From Osmia lignaria lignaria (taxonomy: Eukaryota > Arthropoda > Insecta > Hymenoptera > Megachilidae): 64,000 nucleotides of DNA. The DNA is taken from the NCBI RefSeq assembly GCF_051020975.1, contig NC_135046.1, forward strand, positions 8,928,001 to 8,992,000, in the 5' to 3' direction. A program made the position numbers and the translations under genes. Below the pieces are notes generated by a model, which did no database searches, was not told the origin of the DNA, and worked only from the letters and a program-made list of their open reading frames with translations. Positions 1 through 9,690 of this stretch are shown in pieces. Each line of letters begins with the position of its first letter. The first letter of the stretch is position 1.

Positions 1-384
1 TCGATTCCCAGGGCGTTACGCAATTAATTAGACCGCGAGCAGTCTTCGATTTTCCGTCTAGCGTGTCGAAAGCGAGCGGAATCGTTCGTCTGGCGGTCGG
101 TCGGTCGAGAAATGCCGAGACGACTCGTTCCCGTTTCTCCTTTGATGCACGACAGATTTGCGGCTCTATTTTGCATTCCACGTGGCCGTCTACCATGCGG
201 CTGCCGCGACGTTTCCCTCTCGGCCGCGCTCACCCCTCGTTCCGCCGGCAGGTTTCTTTATCCGCGTTTAGAAAATTAAAACGAGCTCGTGATGGCTGCT
301 GCCGCTGGTGCTGCAGCAACTACGACGCCGGCAGTTGCATTGTCGAGCGACTCTGCCGGGCAATTAGCTGCACTGTTTTGCCCG

Positions 385-406
385 CTTTCTTTCTTTCTTT
401 CTTTCT
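385..406. repeat. (CTTT)n microsatellite
   Basis: Five copies of CTTT plus a partial one, pure. A short simple repeat with no associated feature. Confidence 0.9.
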
Positions 407-2434
407 CCCCGACTCACCCGCTCTACGTCGTCTCGTTGCAACACCGTTTATCCGGGTTCCTCCGTCTCGTTTCGATCGAGCTCGAGAAACAACGACGGAG
501 GAAGCCAGACGAGTTGGATTTGCTAGTCCATTGCCGTCGATCTTGCTCTGCCAACAGTCTCGTTTCCTCCGCACGTCGTGATGCTCGTGGATGCAACATC
601 GAGCCAAGAAATCCGCGTGCTCCTAGGTAACGGCTCGACGAACCTGGCAGGAAATAGATCCGTGGACCGCGTGGTGTCTACGGCGCCCGACCAAATTAGA
701 GTCCACGCGGATCCGCGACGGATATTTTCGCGCTGGATCGCGTACCGCCTCTCGGTCAACCCGTCGCTCGTCGAAAACATGTTCGAGGCTTGTTCCTCGA
801 GGAACAGTGGGATTTCAAACGCGACGTAGACACGTTACTATTTGGGGCAACGTACAGCGACCCGTTGCGCACCCCCGACGCCGGCTCCGGCTGCGTTTCC
901 ACGTTCATTTTCAATTTTAACACGTCGCGGGCTTTGCGTGTCTCCGCTGTACTTGGCATTGCATTTGATGCATCGCCACCGAACCGTGAAAGTAATAGAG
1001 AAAAAAAAATTGCAAGACTTTCTCTGCCTTCCGTACGAAATTAGAGACCACGTGGATGAACACCGGGTATCTTGTTGCTCGTATTTTAAGAAGAAACGAT
1101 AAATTCTTTACGATCCTTTACCAAGAGTGCAAATATAACATTTTTCGCATCCCGCAGAAATTCTATCCGTTCGAAGACGATAGCAGGAAGCAAGCGAACA
1201 TACATCTCGTATTCAACGAAGCGGGAATAAAACTGAATAACTGCTAACGCGGCTCAACGTATCTATTCCTGCGTCTAAGAAATAATTAAAAACGGTGTTC
1301 GACTAGGGTTCGCGTTATCGTGAGAACGAGTTCGCTCTCTCGTTTCGCACATACGCGCGATAAAACATCGTCGGGGACAGTTTTCCAATAACGAGATAAA
1401 ACTTAGCACGGTACATTTGTAATCGATTTCCACGAGACTCAGATTTTTGCCCGGCGAAAAATATTAGTCGCGAGTGTTAAATGTCCAGCAGCTAGGCCCG
1501 TTATTAAGTATGAATTACGTTGGTGGTATCGAGTGAAAAACGAAAGAAAAGAGCTGCGAACGCGAGGGAAAACGAAGGTGCGATCGGCTGGAAATACGAT
1601 TCCCCGCTTAGCGGTGTTCCACGAAATTTACGGCCTCGGTAATAGATATTGGAACCGTTGGATTCCTTATTACGTGCTGCTGATACCTGATGGTAGATAA
1701 TGATGATTCTTAGCCGCGAACTTTGGCACCAACTCGATCCACACGCTTGCCTGTTATGCAACCCTCGTCCAGCTCGTCTCGTCTTGTCTCACGCATCGTA
1801 GATCGAACCTAACCGATTGTATTTTAATATCGCAAGCCGTGGATAATTGCGACGTGCCGTTCGGAGGAATAAATTACGATCTCTGTGTGGGAACACCTGC
1901 GGTGATATCTTCGCGATCTGACTAGATTTTCCCGTGTCGATTTCCCATTACCATTAATCGCTCTGTAACATTAGAATGGTTTTATCGTGATCGAGGCTAG
2001 ACAGGTGTGGTTTAAAGTTAAATGTATTTAATTGGAACATTTATTACGAAAATTGTGTAAAATCTGTTTATAAATAATTTACAATCAGTATGTTAATATT
2101 TCCATACGCTTTAATCAATTGAAAATTCATTAGTAGATAAAATCATTCGTTACGAATGACTTCATCGTAAATCACCACACCCTTGCTTTAAGTAACATTA
2201 ATAATAACGTTAAGCAGCAGATTTCTGATAACCATAGTTTCTTGTTTGTCGCGTTGACCACTTAGCAGAAATTAAATGGGGTGCACGATCATGATTATTC
2301 GAGTACAAGCTTTCGTGTGGCAACGATCTGCATAAAATTACGAGGAAAGGGAATCATCGCTGATAATAAGATTGATAAGGTAGAAGGTTAATTATGAACA
2401 TAGCGCACGCGAAGTCTCGCTAGTCTGGCGTGTT

Positions 2435-2446
2435 AAAAAAAAAAAA
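2435..2446. repeat. Poly-A tract (12 A)
   Basis: Uninterrupted A run. No retrocopy could be recognised upstream of it. Confidence 0.9.
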
Positions 2447-4029
2447 CAAGAACGAAGTTCGTTTAACTTCTCAAACTGATCGTTCGCGAAGCTCGTAGTT
2501 AGAGCAGCTTGGAGATTCAACTTCTCCTAAGTTGTCTCGAGTTGTTCACCCTAACAACGTGTTCTCCCGGCTCTAAACTGATGGAATACCATGTCAGTCT
2601 CGCGAACGGCACGATCGGCGAACCTATTCCCCATAATCAACGTGCTTTCGCGTTATAAAGGCGAAAAAGAAGAGGAGGATAGAGTGTAGCCCGATGGCGC
2701 CAACTCGCGTTCCTCTTCGCATCCTTATGAACGCCCCTGCTCGTGTCGCGTATACACGCGTGCACGTGTCTAAGAGAGGCGCGCCGATTTAACCGGCAGA
2801 ATACGTACGACGACGAATAGCAATGGTACGCGACGATCAAAGAACGATCGTTCGACAACGTGACAAACGCTCACAGACTACGAAACAACTCCTTTCCATG
2901 GATTCCAGCCAATAAGGTACTCGCGAAACGGAACAATTTACGTGCTAGCTCGCGGCTCACGGTGTACAAGCCAACAGAATCCCAACCAGTTTTCTTATTA
3001 GACCCGTGAAGCAGTCAATCACGGCTTAACGGTCTCGATCGACGCGCGACGAACGTTCCAATTAAGCCGCGCTTTCACGCCACCGATCGACGTAATAAAC
3101 CGCGAAAGGGTTCCCCCGATTAACGTGCCCAGCATTTCGCGCGCTCGCGAGTCACTCGAGTAAGCGTGTTACGAAACAAACCTCGTACTCGCTTTTAAAC
3201 CCAGTTTACGTGAAAGAGTACAGCAGGGCAAGTAATTTGCCTGCGTACCCTAATATCCTATTTTTGGTACCTTTAAGCTTCATTTACATCGATAGAGTTA
3301 TCAACGCAACTGATTTATTTCCTCACTTATTTTAATATTTATTCTGAAAATATAAGCTTCGTTACTCTACATGCTCTTCTACCAATGTTAACTAGACTTT
3401 CCGAATCCACGTCAAGATCGTGGCGGTGGTGAGTTATCAGGTATATCTGAATTCGAGCGCGGTCGATCCATGACGTATAGCTGGTTCCATACCGGTGGAA
3501 TAATCGTGGCTTGCCTATTATGCCCTGTGTTCAGGTTGTTGGCATTTCGTGAGAGCATTGCATTGGTTTCTTACGAAAATCGTTGATTCTGTAACAGGGA
3601 TACATGTAGCTGTTGGCTCGAATTGATTTGCTGCAGGTGAAATTGGGAATTGTGCTTTCCAGAGGAGACAGGTGTAAAATATATTCTGGCACCTCGTGTT
3701 TGAAAGTAGCTTTATGAATAACAGGGTTTCTTTTGTCTATCTACCAGACGCCAAACAATAATTAAACAATTTATTATTTTTCCATTCGTTCAATTCAACA
3801 TACCGCCAGCATTCCCGCCACCGTGTACGCGAATAGCAACAAATGAGAAATAAAGTAGCAGCTCGTCGTCTAGTTAAGAAACGATGTCGCTGACCCGGTT
3901 GCGGGCATGTACCGGTCAAGAGAAACGAGCCACACAAAAGCGACACGCCGGGAAAAGTTGCTCTAGGATTCAGCGGTTCGTGCGTGTAGAAACGTCCGCG
4001 GAGAGGAACAGCGTCGTGGCGCGACGGAC

Positions 4030-4049
4030 GCGTGCACTCGTGTGCACGC
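4030..4049. repeat. Perfect hairpin, 8-bp arms, 4-nt loop
   Basis: GCGTGCAC and GTGCACGC flank TCGT. The stem is GC-rich and the arms match exactly. It is too short for a microRNA precursor. Confidence 0.7.
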
Positions 4050-4854
4050 TGCAACACGCTTGCTCCCTCGCTCTCCCGTACTTACGGTTGACATTTAAAT
4101 ACATTATCATAACAATGCACGCGGGTGCATGTTAAGTTAATATCATCATACCTTCTCGTACCGCGAGCGGCGAGCGCGCAAAACGGTAGTCCGTTCCAGA
4201 GAGAGAAACAGAGAGGATCTTCTCGCTAACCCTTTTGCATCTTAGAAACAGGAGCTCTACGTGAAAGCAGATTTATTCCTTCTGTTTTCCTCGTCCCTCG
4301 TCACTTGCTCCTTTTCTACGTACACGTCGCGAATCTGCCCAAGATTTTTTCCTTTTCGATTTCCACGCATCCGCGACGCCTCCGGAACGCGGAGGGTAAT
4401 ACATCCTCGTGATTCGTTGACAATTTCGTGCCATCGAACGAGGTAATCGAATACGATCACGCTGTTAAAGTTCGACTTCTCAAAAGAACAGAGGGTGTTT
4501 TCTGATTACCCTTTTTTGCGCCGAATTTACAGTTGCATAAATTTTTGTTATTACAATGCAAGTACAGGTTTTATTAACTCGTCTCGACAAGTATTTCCCT
4601 CTCTACCTATATCCATCCGTTTGCTTGAAATACAAGTGTATTCAGGCATGGGCCGAAGCTCTAATAAACTAGTTGCGAACGTCTCCATTCACCGAGGCCG
4701 GTCCCTCGTTCCTTTTCTCACGACATTCCACCGATTGGTATCAACTAGAACTCTCCTAGTAGACCGGGAGGATCGAGTGCGTGGGTCTTTTCCACCGGTC
4801 GTGCAAAGAATTCCGCTGCTATAATACCACGAAAGGGACTGTCCTGCGACTGGC

Positions 4855-5300
4855 CGCGGGCAAGAGGGGGCGGACGAAGAAGAGACGAAAAGGGAGGCAA
4901 CAAAGGGGAGGTAGAGAAGGCACGGTGGATAGAGCAAAGAGAAACGTACGCGAACGTACAAGCATCTTGTAACCCAACAAGCTCGGACGTCTGCCGCGGC
5001 GTGCGTCACAAAGAGGCCGCAAAAGGCCGTAGCGAGAAAGGATTTTTAGTACTCGAGAACGGAAGAATGGGAGTGAGAAAGAGATAAAGAGAGAAAGAGG
5101 GGAAGGGTTGAGGGAGATGGCGAAGAGAACCGCGGTAGGGGCATAGGAAATATATTGATATTTATTTACGACTGGTAATAATAATTGATCTCGGGGCTGC
5201 AACTCTATGGAGGTAAAGGCTGGCTCGGTTGGCGAGTGAAAGAAGGTGAAAAAAGGAGCAGCTCGCTGAGAGGAGCAACAGGGAGAGCAGGGTGAAGCGG
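4855..5300 (+). other. Purine-rich (GA-rich) block
   Basis: Over several hundred bases the + strand is dominated by A and G, with many GAGAAAG, GGGAGG and AAGAGA words, especially 4863-4945, 5050-5130 and 5230-5290. Such blocks can bind GAGA-type factors or form triplexes. No tandem period is evident and no coding frame follows it. Confidence 0.6.
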
Positions 5301-6303
5301 GTTCGGATCCGGACTGGCCCAGGGCCTTACGACTTCTTTATTTCGTCCGGTCGTATATCAGCTCCAAACGAAAGGGTTAAAGGTGTACACTCCACTAAAT
5401 AAATTCGTGACCATCTCGACTTGCAACCCCTCTCTGCCTCTCTCCTTCTTTCGCCAGGGTACTTTCGGCACAGCGGTGAATCGAAAATTCCGTGAGGACG
5501 GGGAATTCGTGGTACTGAAGTTTATAAAGCTTACGCTCCTTGTTCCGCCATGAAATATGAATTCTTTTCAATGGGGAATACCTGTTCGTCGATTCGAGGA
5601 TGATGATTCTGTACAAATTACTGTTATTTATACGACAGATAATACCGAACGATTTTAATTAATTTATTCAGAAGCAATGGTACACGGTAATCAGATTGAA
5701 ATTATAGAAAATTCTAATGTTGATATGGTAAAATATTTTGTACCTACCTGTTAGATAATTTATGAATGTTTTATCATTTAAATTTACCTGTCGAGTGAAC
5801 CTCTGCGACTCGCAGCTCCGCGAACGCAGTTCGCCTCGTTTTCCATCGCGATTGTACTCGAAATCGTGCGGCTCGTTAGTTGAACGCGAAACGTTAGGCG
5901 GCTTGAACAGCGTCGTTTAATAAATACGTCGATCGTAAACTATTTCGCCGGGGATCATTAAATATCAACATATTACAAAAGGGCCCCTTCTAGCCTCCCT
6001 GTGTCGAGCACAGTCTCGCGCACCGCCGCCCTTTCTTCTCTTTGCCATTTCGCTTCTCAGCCGTGCAACACTCGCAATAAATCTGCGCCTGGTGCACGTA
6101 TGTGTGTACGCGAGCGGAGATCTCTCGCACGTCGTAACCGTTGTTGCACCGCGTGTTCCGTATCTACTATTATTTCGAGAGGACCTGACGTTGACCGCGT
6201 CGAGCTGAAAAATTCTCCCTCGTGACGCCACCAGAATTTCCTAGTACCTTGAATTGTTCCGCTTCTTCACTCAAGTGCTCTCTTGTTTTATCAAACGAGA
6301 AAG

Positions 6304-6321
6304 AAAAAAAAAAAAAAAAAA
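6304..6321. repeat. Poly-A tract (18 A)
   Basis: Eighteen consecutive A bases just after an AGAAAG stretch. No target-site duplication or recognisable retroposed sequence upstream. Confidence 0.9.
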
Positions 6322-8548
6322 TTCGTGACGGTAGAAAGCACTTAGCCTTCATGCATTTTAGAATTTCAATTTCAAAATGTTTCTACATCTACAATTCGTC
6401 TACTTGCAACGAACGTTAACCAAGCGTATTTCATTTTTAAGCTTTTCACTTACTGAAATAATATTTCACATCCCAAATATACAAGGTTACACACACCACA
6501 TGCCGCAATTTCAAGATTCGAATTACCTCGCAATTTCTCTTCATTATTTCTCTCTTAACTAAGAGCAGAATCTGAGCAGGAATTTCTCCTCGAGGCGTGA
6601 ACCAGAGTACCCGAATTGATCGCCGCAGTCAGTTCCTCGGTATTAATGGTATCACGAGCGGCCGAAAACAAAAAAAGAAAGAAAAAAAAATGGGATCGAT
6701 ACGCATCGGCGTAACGTTCCCTCGGTGCAATTCCCTCCGAAAACGGAATGTGAGGCAACGATTTCGCGGCAGATACGTATCTTCCATCAAGGTGGTCGCC
6801 GACGAGAGGATCGCCGAGGGATCGCGAAAAACGAAAATTCTGGACCGGGTCCATTTGGTCCCGCGGTCTCCCTTTATACATCATTCGAAGCTCTCTCGCG
6901 AGCTTACACCGGCATGTATGCACGCACTGTCGTATACGGGGACGCGATACGCGGCACTGCGAAACGCGTAAAAAGTTGAAAAGTAGCCGTGAGCGTACGA
7001 GAGTTATGCGCGAAACGCGCGTTGCCTTTCGGACACTGATAAAATGGGCGCGAGATGAAGATCATGGTGATACCTTGTCGAGAGAAAGATTCGGATGACT
7101 CTCACTGGAAGCCCGTTTAAATATTTGAACATTTTGGATTTGTTTTTTTTTCTAACATTTTCGTCTCTTTGGAATATCTTTCGGGCAGCAGTTGAAAATT
7201 GTTTATAGGGAAACAGAAGTATTCTTCATCATTGGATGCTGTAAATGCGGCGGACAGAACGTAAAGAATAATCGAAGAGGACGTATTAAGACGGATTCTT
7301 CGCCTTAATTCTTCCCTCGCCAGTAATTAACGTTAGTTCCGTCGTCCAGCCACGAAATAACCAATCAAGGGCCAAAGTGGCCGGGCCACGTTGTTTTATT
7401 GTAATAAATACCTTGGTGGAAGCACGCGTTAAGGCGCGTTCGTGCGGCCGAAAAGTTGTAATGAAAGTATCAATGCCTGGTACGCGCTCTTTTTCTGCTC
7501 TTCTTTCTCTTTCACACTCTCCTGTCGCGTTTTTGCAACACTCAGACGGATTAATGCATCGGGCGACTTTTCAAAATAAATGATAAAAAGAGTAATTGAA
7601 CGCACTTCGATATCCTGCAGTGCGACGTACCAATCAAAAAGTAATGGCCAGTTAGTAACTGGCTGTGCGTGAACGTGCGTTCCAGATCACCGACGGTGTT
7701 TAACCCCGTGAATGGATCGATTAGCGGACAAATTGGACGTGTCCGGTCTCATACCACTCGCGATACTAATTTTCCAGAAGAAAATCAGTAGTTTCGAGGT
7801 GCAAAAACGTTAACACTTTGACGATCCTGATTATACTTCGATGATTATGATACTTAACTTTTCGCACCATTATTATTTTTCTTGCAATTTAGAAAAGAAC
7901 AATTTTCTACCGTACGTTAATACTATTAATTTAATATTTTTTACAATCTATGTTACAAAATTATCAATACAGTAATAAGGTAAAACAACAATCAGAGATC
8001 AAAGTCGTGAATACCTGCCGACAGACAGGAAAGTATTAATATTCGAATACCTTCGTGTATAGTTTTATTAGAATTGCACGAATTAATTTTGTTTATTGAA
8101 TGTTTACCTCCTGACATTTCAATCTGGAGGGTATGCGCTTAATTGGGTCGTTAAAGAGAGTGCCTTTAACGTATTAAGCTAACGTTAACTCTTTTCTCTT
8201 AACGTATTCTGATTGTTTCATTCCTCGAACCTGTGATTACCCTGTCAACCTCTTCTCTACGTGTTGCGTGTTGCTCGTTGCAGAATCAAATCATTCCGGT
8301 GGGATCGAGTGAATAATATTCACTTAACGTCCTACCTTTTCGTGATCTGACATTATTCATTACACCCCGACGAAACGAAATCGATGAGGATCTCCTCTTT
8401 TTTTATATATATAAAACAACACGAGGTAGAAGGTAGTTACAAGTTTGCCTAGTTTTGTATAATTTTCCCATGGCAAGCAAATAGCCAGGGTGAAAATCAA
8501 CGCGAACTTTAACACTTGACGTTTACACACCACGACCGAGTTAATGAC

Positions 8549-8579
8549 GTTTTCTTTTCTTTTCCTGTTTCAGGTAAGT
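8549..8579 (+). other. Candidate recursive-splicing (ratchet) site: zero-length exon
   Basis: A pyrimidine tract at 8550-8570 (20 of 21 bases C or T) leads into CAG at 8571-8573, followed at once by GTAAGT at 8574-8579. The 3' splice site (AG at 8572-8573) therefore abuts a consensus 5' splice site. A possible branch point, TTAAT, lies at 8541-8545, about 28 nt before the AG. This is the consensus of recursive-splice sites described in long Drosophila introns such as those of Ubx and kuzbanian. There the upstream exon joins to the AG and regenerates a 5' splice site for the next step. It is the only site of this quality I found on either strand. The inferred consequence is that the window lies in a long intron of a + strand gene. 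The alternative is an ordinary 3' splice site of a small exon that happens to begin GTAAGT. Confidence 0.6.
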
Positions 8580-8639
8580 ACCCGACGGTGTATCATTGAG
8601 AGAACCGGGAAGAGGCTGCGAGAAAGGCTACGTGGGTAT
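8574..8639 (+). other. Candidate RS-exon downstream of the recursive site
   Basis: If the 3' splice site at 8573 is used, a small exon can end at either of two overlapping 5' splice sites. One is GTATGT beginning at 8636 (62-nt exon) and the other is GTAAGT beginning at 8640 (66-nt exon). In Drosophila and vertebrates recursive sites are commonly followed by such a cryptic exon, which defines the 3' splice site and is then skipped when the regenerated 5' site wins. In the frame starting at 8574 all 22 codons are open and rich in Arg and Glu. The other two frames hit stops (TAA at 8575-8577; TGA in the third frame), so inclusion would truncate the host protein in two of three phases. Exon status is inferred from splice motifs only. 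Confidence 0.4.
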
Positions 8640-8932
8640 GTAAGTACGGTGCAAAGGTGATCGAAGAAGAAATCCAGCCTCGAACTGTCGGTACCAATCG
8701 TCTCGACGCGACTGCACGTAACGACGAGTAAATATATAATAATAGCAGAGTATCGGGAATATTCGTGCGAAATTGCGCTGATTTTTCGACGACGGTGAAA
8801 CCTCCGCCGCGTGAAATCTATTAAATCGGACGGCTACGAACGGTAACATTAGAAAGGTATGAAGCTCTCTAGGAATATCGAGACGAGAGTATTGAAAGGA
8901 AATTGAACATTTTACGACGTAGCAGCGTTATT

Positions 8933-9342
8933 GTAGTTCCTCAAAGTTTGAGGGAACGGCTGAAAGTACGGCAAGAAATGCTTTATCATCTTTGCCATTT
9001 GTTTTATTACAAAGGAGTTCAAATTATTAGACTAAATGAAAATTGTAGGGTTCAGAAAGGTCTTATTATGTTAAAGTACCATTTATATTTCCAAATTTTT
9101 CATCTTCTACGCAAAAACCTAATATTACATCAATTTTACATCAGTTCTTTATTTCTTCGTCAAGATACCACGGTTCAAAAATACTTTCTTATCGGTCTAT
9201 GCTTTGTGATTATGATACATTGCCACAAGTTTTTAATGAGATTCATGCTAGGGCTATTACATGGCTAGGTCGAGGTTCGCACATGCTAATCAGTCAAAAA
9301 CTTGGTAGCACTTTTGACCTTATGGCGCTCCGTCATGCATAA
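8933..9342 (+). pseudogene. Possible degraded coding fragment, family not recognised
   Basis: The frame ending at the TAA of 9340-9342 is open for 97 codons back to a TAG at 9046-9048. Upstream it continues with protein-like composition across three nearby stops (about 9028-9048). The translated text is varied, with few CpG-derived Arg/Ser runs, and contains segments such as YDTLPQVFNEIHARAITWLG and SHMLISQKL. Local base composition is AT-rich with synonymous-looking T/A endings, unlike the CpG-rich flanks. This suggests the tail of a once-coding sequence, for example a retrocopy or transposon remnant. I do not recognise the family. No ATG start, poly-A tail, target-site duplication or terminal repeat is evident. 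The last 57 nt overlap a - strand frame, so at most one of the two is likely genuine there. A chance open frame in AT-rich DNA cannot be excluded. Confidence 0.2.
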
Positions 9343-9690
9343 AGATGCAATCTCGGTTGCAACAATCTTTGTAATACAAAAATGGAACACCTTGTTCCAC
9401 AGGGATAGAAATAATTCTTTAAACTCAGGAATGTTTCTTATTGCTTCGTAAAGTAACAACTCAGTGACTTCGTTATATTTCACGTAACTTCTTCGACGCT
9501 TTATTACAAGTCTCCCCGATATTTTTGAACGAATCCAGTTAATCAGAATTCCATTAGTGCAAGAAACTCTCCCCGTGTATAATTTATCTTTCATAGAACA
9601 GATAAATAGAACTTCGCCTCGTTTCTCTTCTCTCTTCCGCTCTTCCATCTCTTCGATTATTGACTCGTCATTTCTAACAAAATCCTCCAT
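9286..9690 (-). CDS. Uncharacterised 134-codon ORF, weak support
   Basis: An ATG at 9688-9690 on the minus strand opens 134 codons ending at a stop at 9286-9288. Residues 1-30 are highly charged (ESIIEEMEERKREEKRGE), which could be coiled coil or low complexity. The remainder has a plausible protein composition with hydrophobic and charged residues alternating (for example YNEVTELLLYEAIRN, then FKELFLSLWNKVFHFC). It has two Cys, and neither a signal peptide nor a clear membrane segment is visible. I recognise no domain. It lies beside, and overlaps by 57 nt, the possible degraded + strand fragment that ends at 9342, so both may be parts of one decayed mobile element. No core promoter, splice-site pair or poly-A signal arrangement was found that would confirm expression. 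Confidence 0.15.
   Translation of the reverse strand: MEDFVRNDESIIEEMEERKREEKRGEVLFICSMKDKLYTGRVSCTNGILINWIRSKISGRLVIKRRRSYVKYNEVTELLLYEAIRNIPEFKELFLSLWNKVFHFCITKIVATEIASLCMTERHKVKSATKFLTD

Larger units (their letters stand above)
1..8540. other. Non-coding stretch, no gene seen
   Basis: CpG-rich DNA (1-1000, 2560-3200, 3870-4400, 5800-6240) alternates with AT-rich patches (2030-2260, 3230-3380, 5640-5800, 7840-8120). Open frames reach about 172 codons at most (63-581), are Arg/Ser-rich and overlap on both strands, so I treat none as coding. No tRNA or transposon was recognised. Apart from the simple repeats and the purine block listed separately I see no organised feature. Confidence 0.6.

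Noticed and set aside
63..581. 172-codon + strand frame
   Set aside because: Arg/Ser/Pro-rich translation of CpG-rich DNA with equally open frames on the other strand (320-607). No domain, and it contains a (CTTT)n repeat.
1919..1940. TGACTAGATTTT, sharing the seed of the miR-279/996 family
   Set aside because: The bases after the first 12 diverge, and the upstream 80 nt contain no complementary arm.
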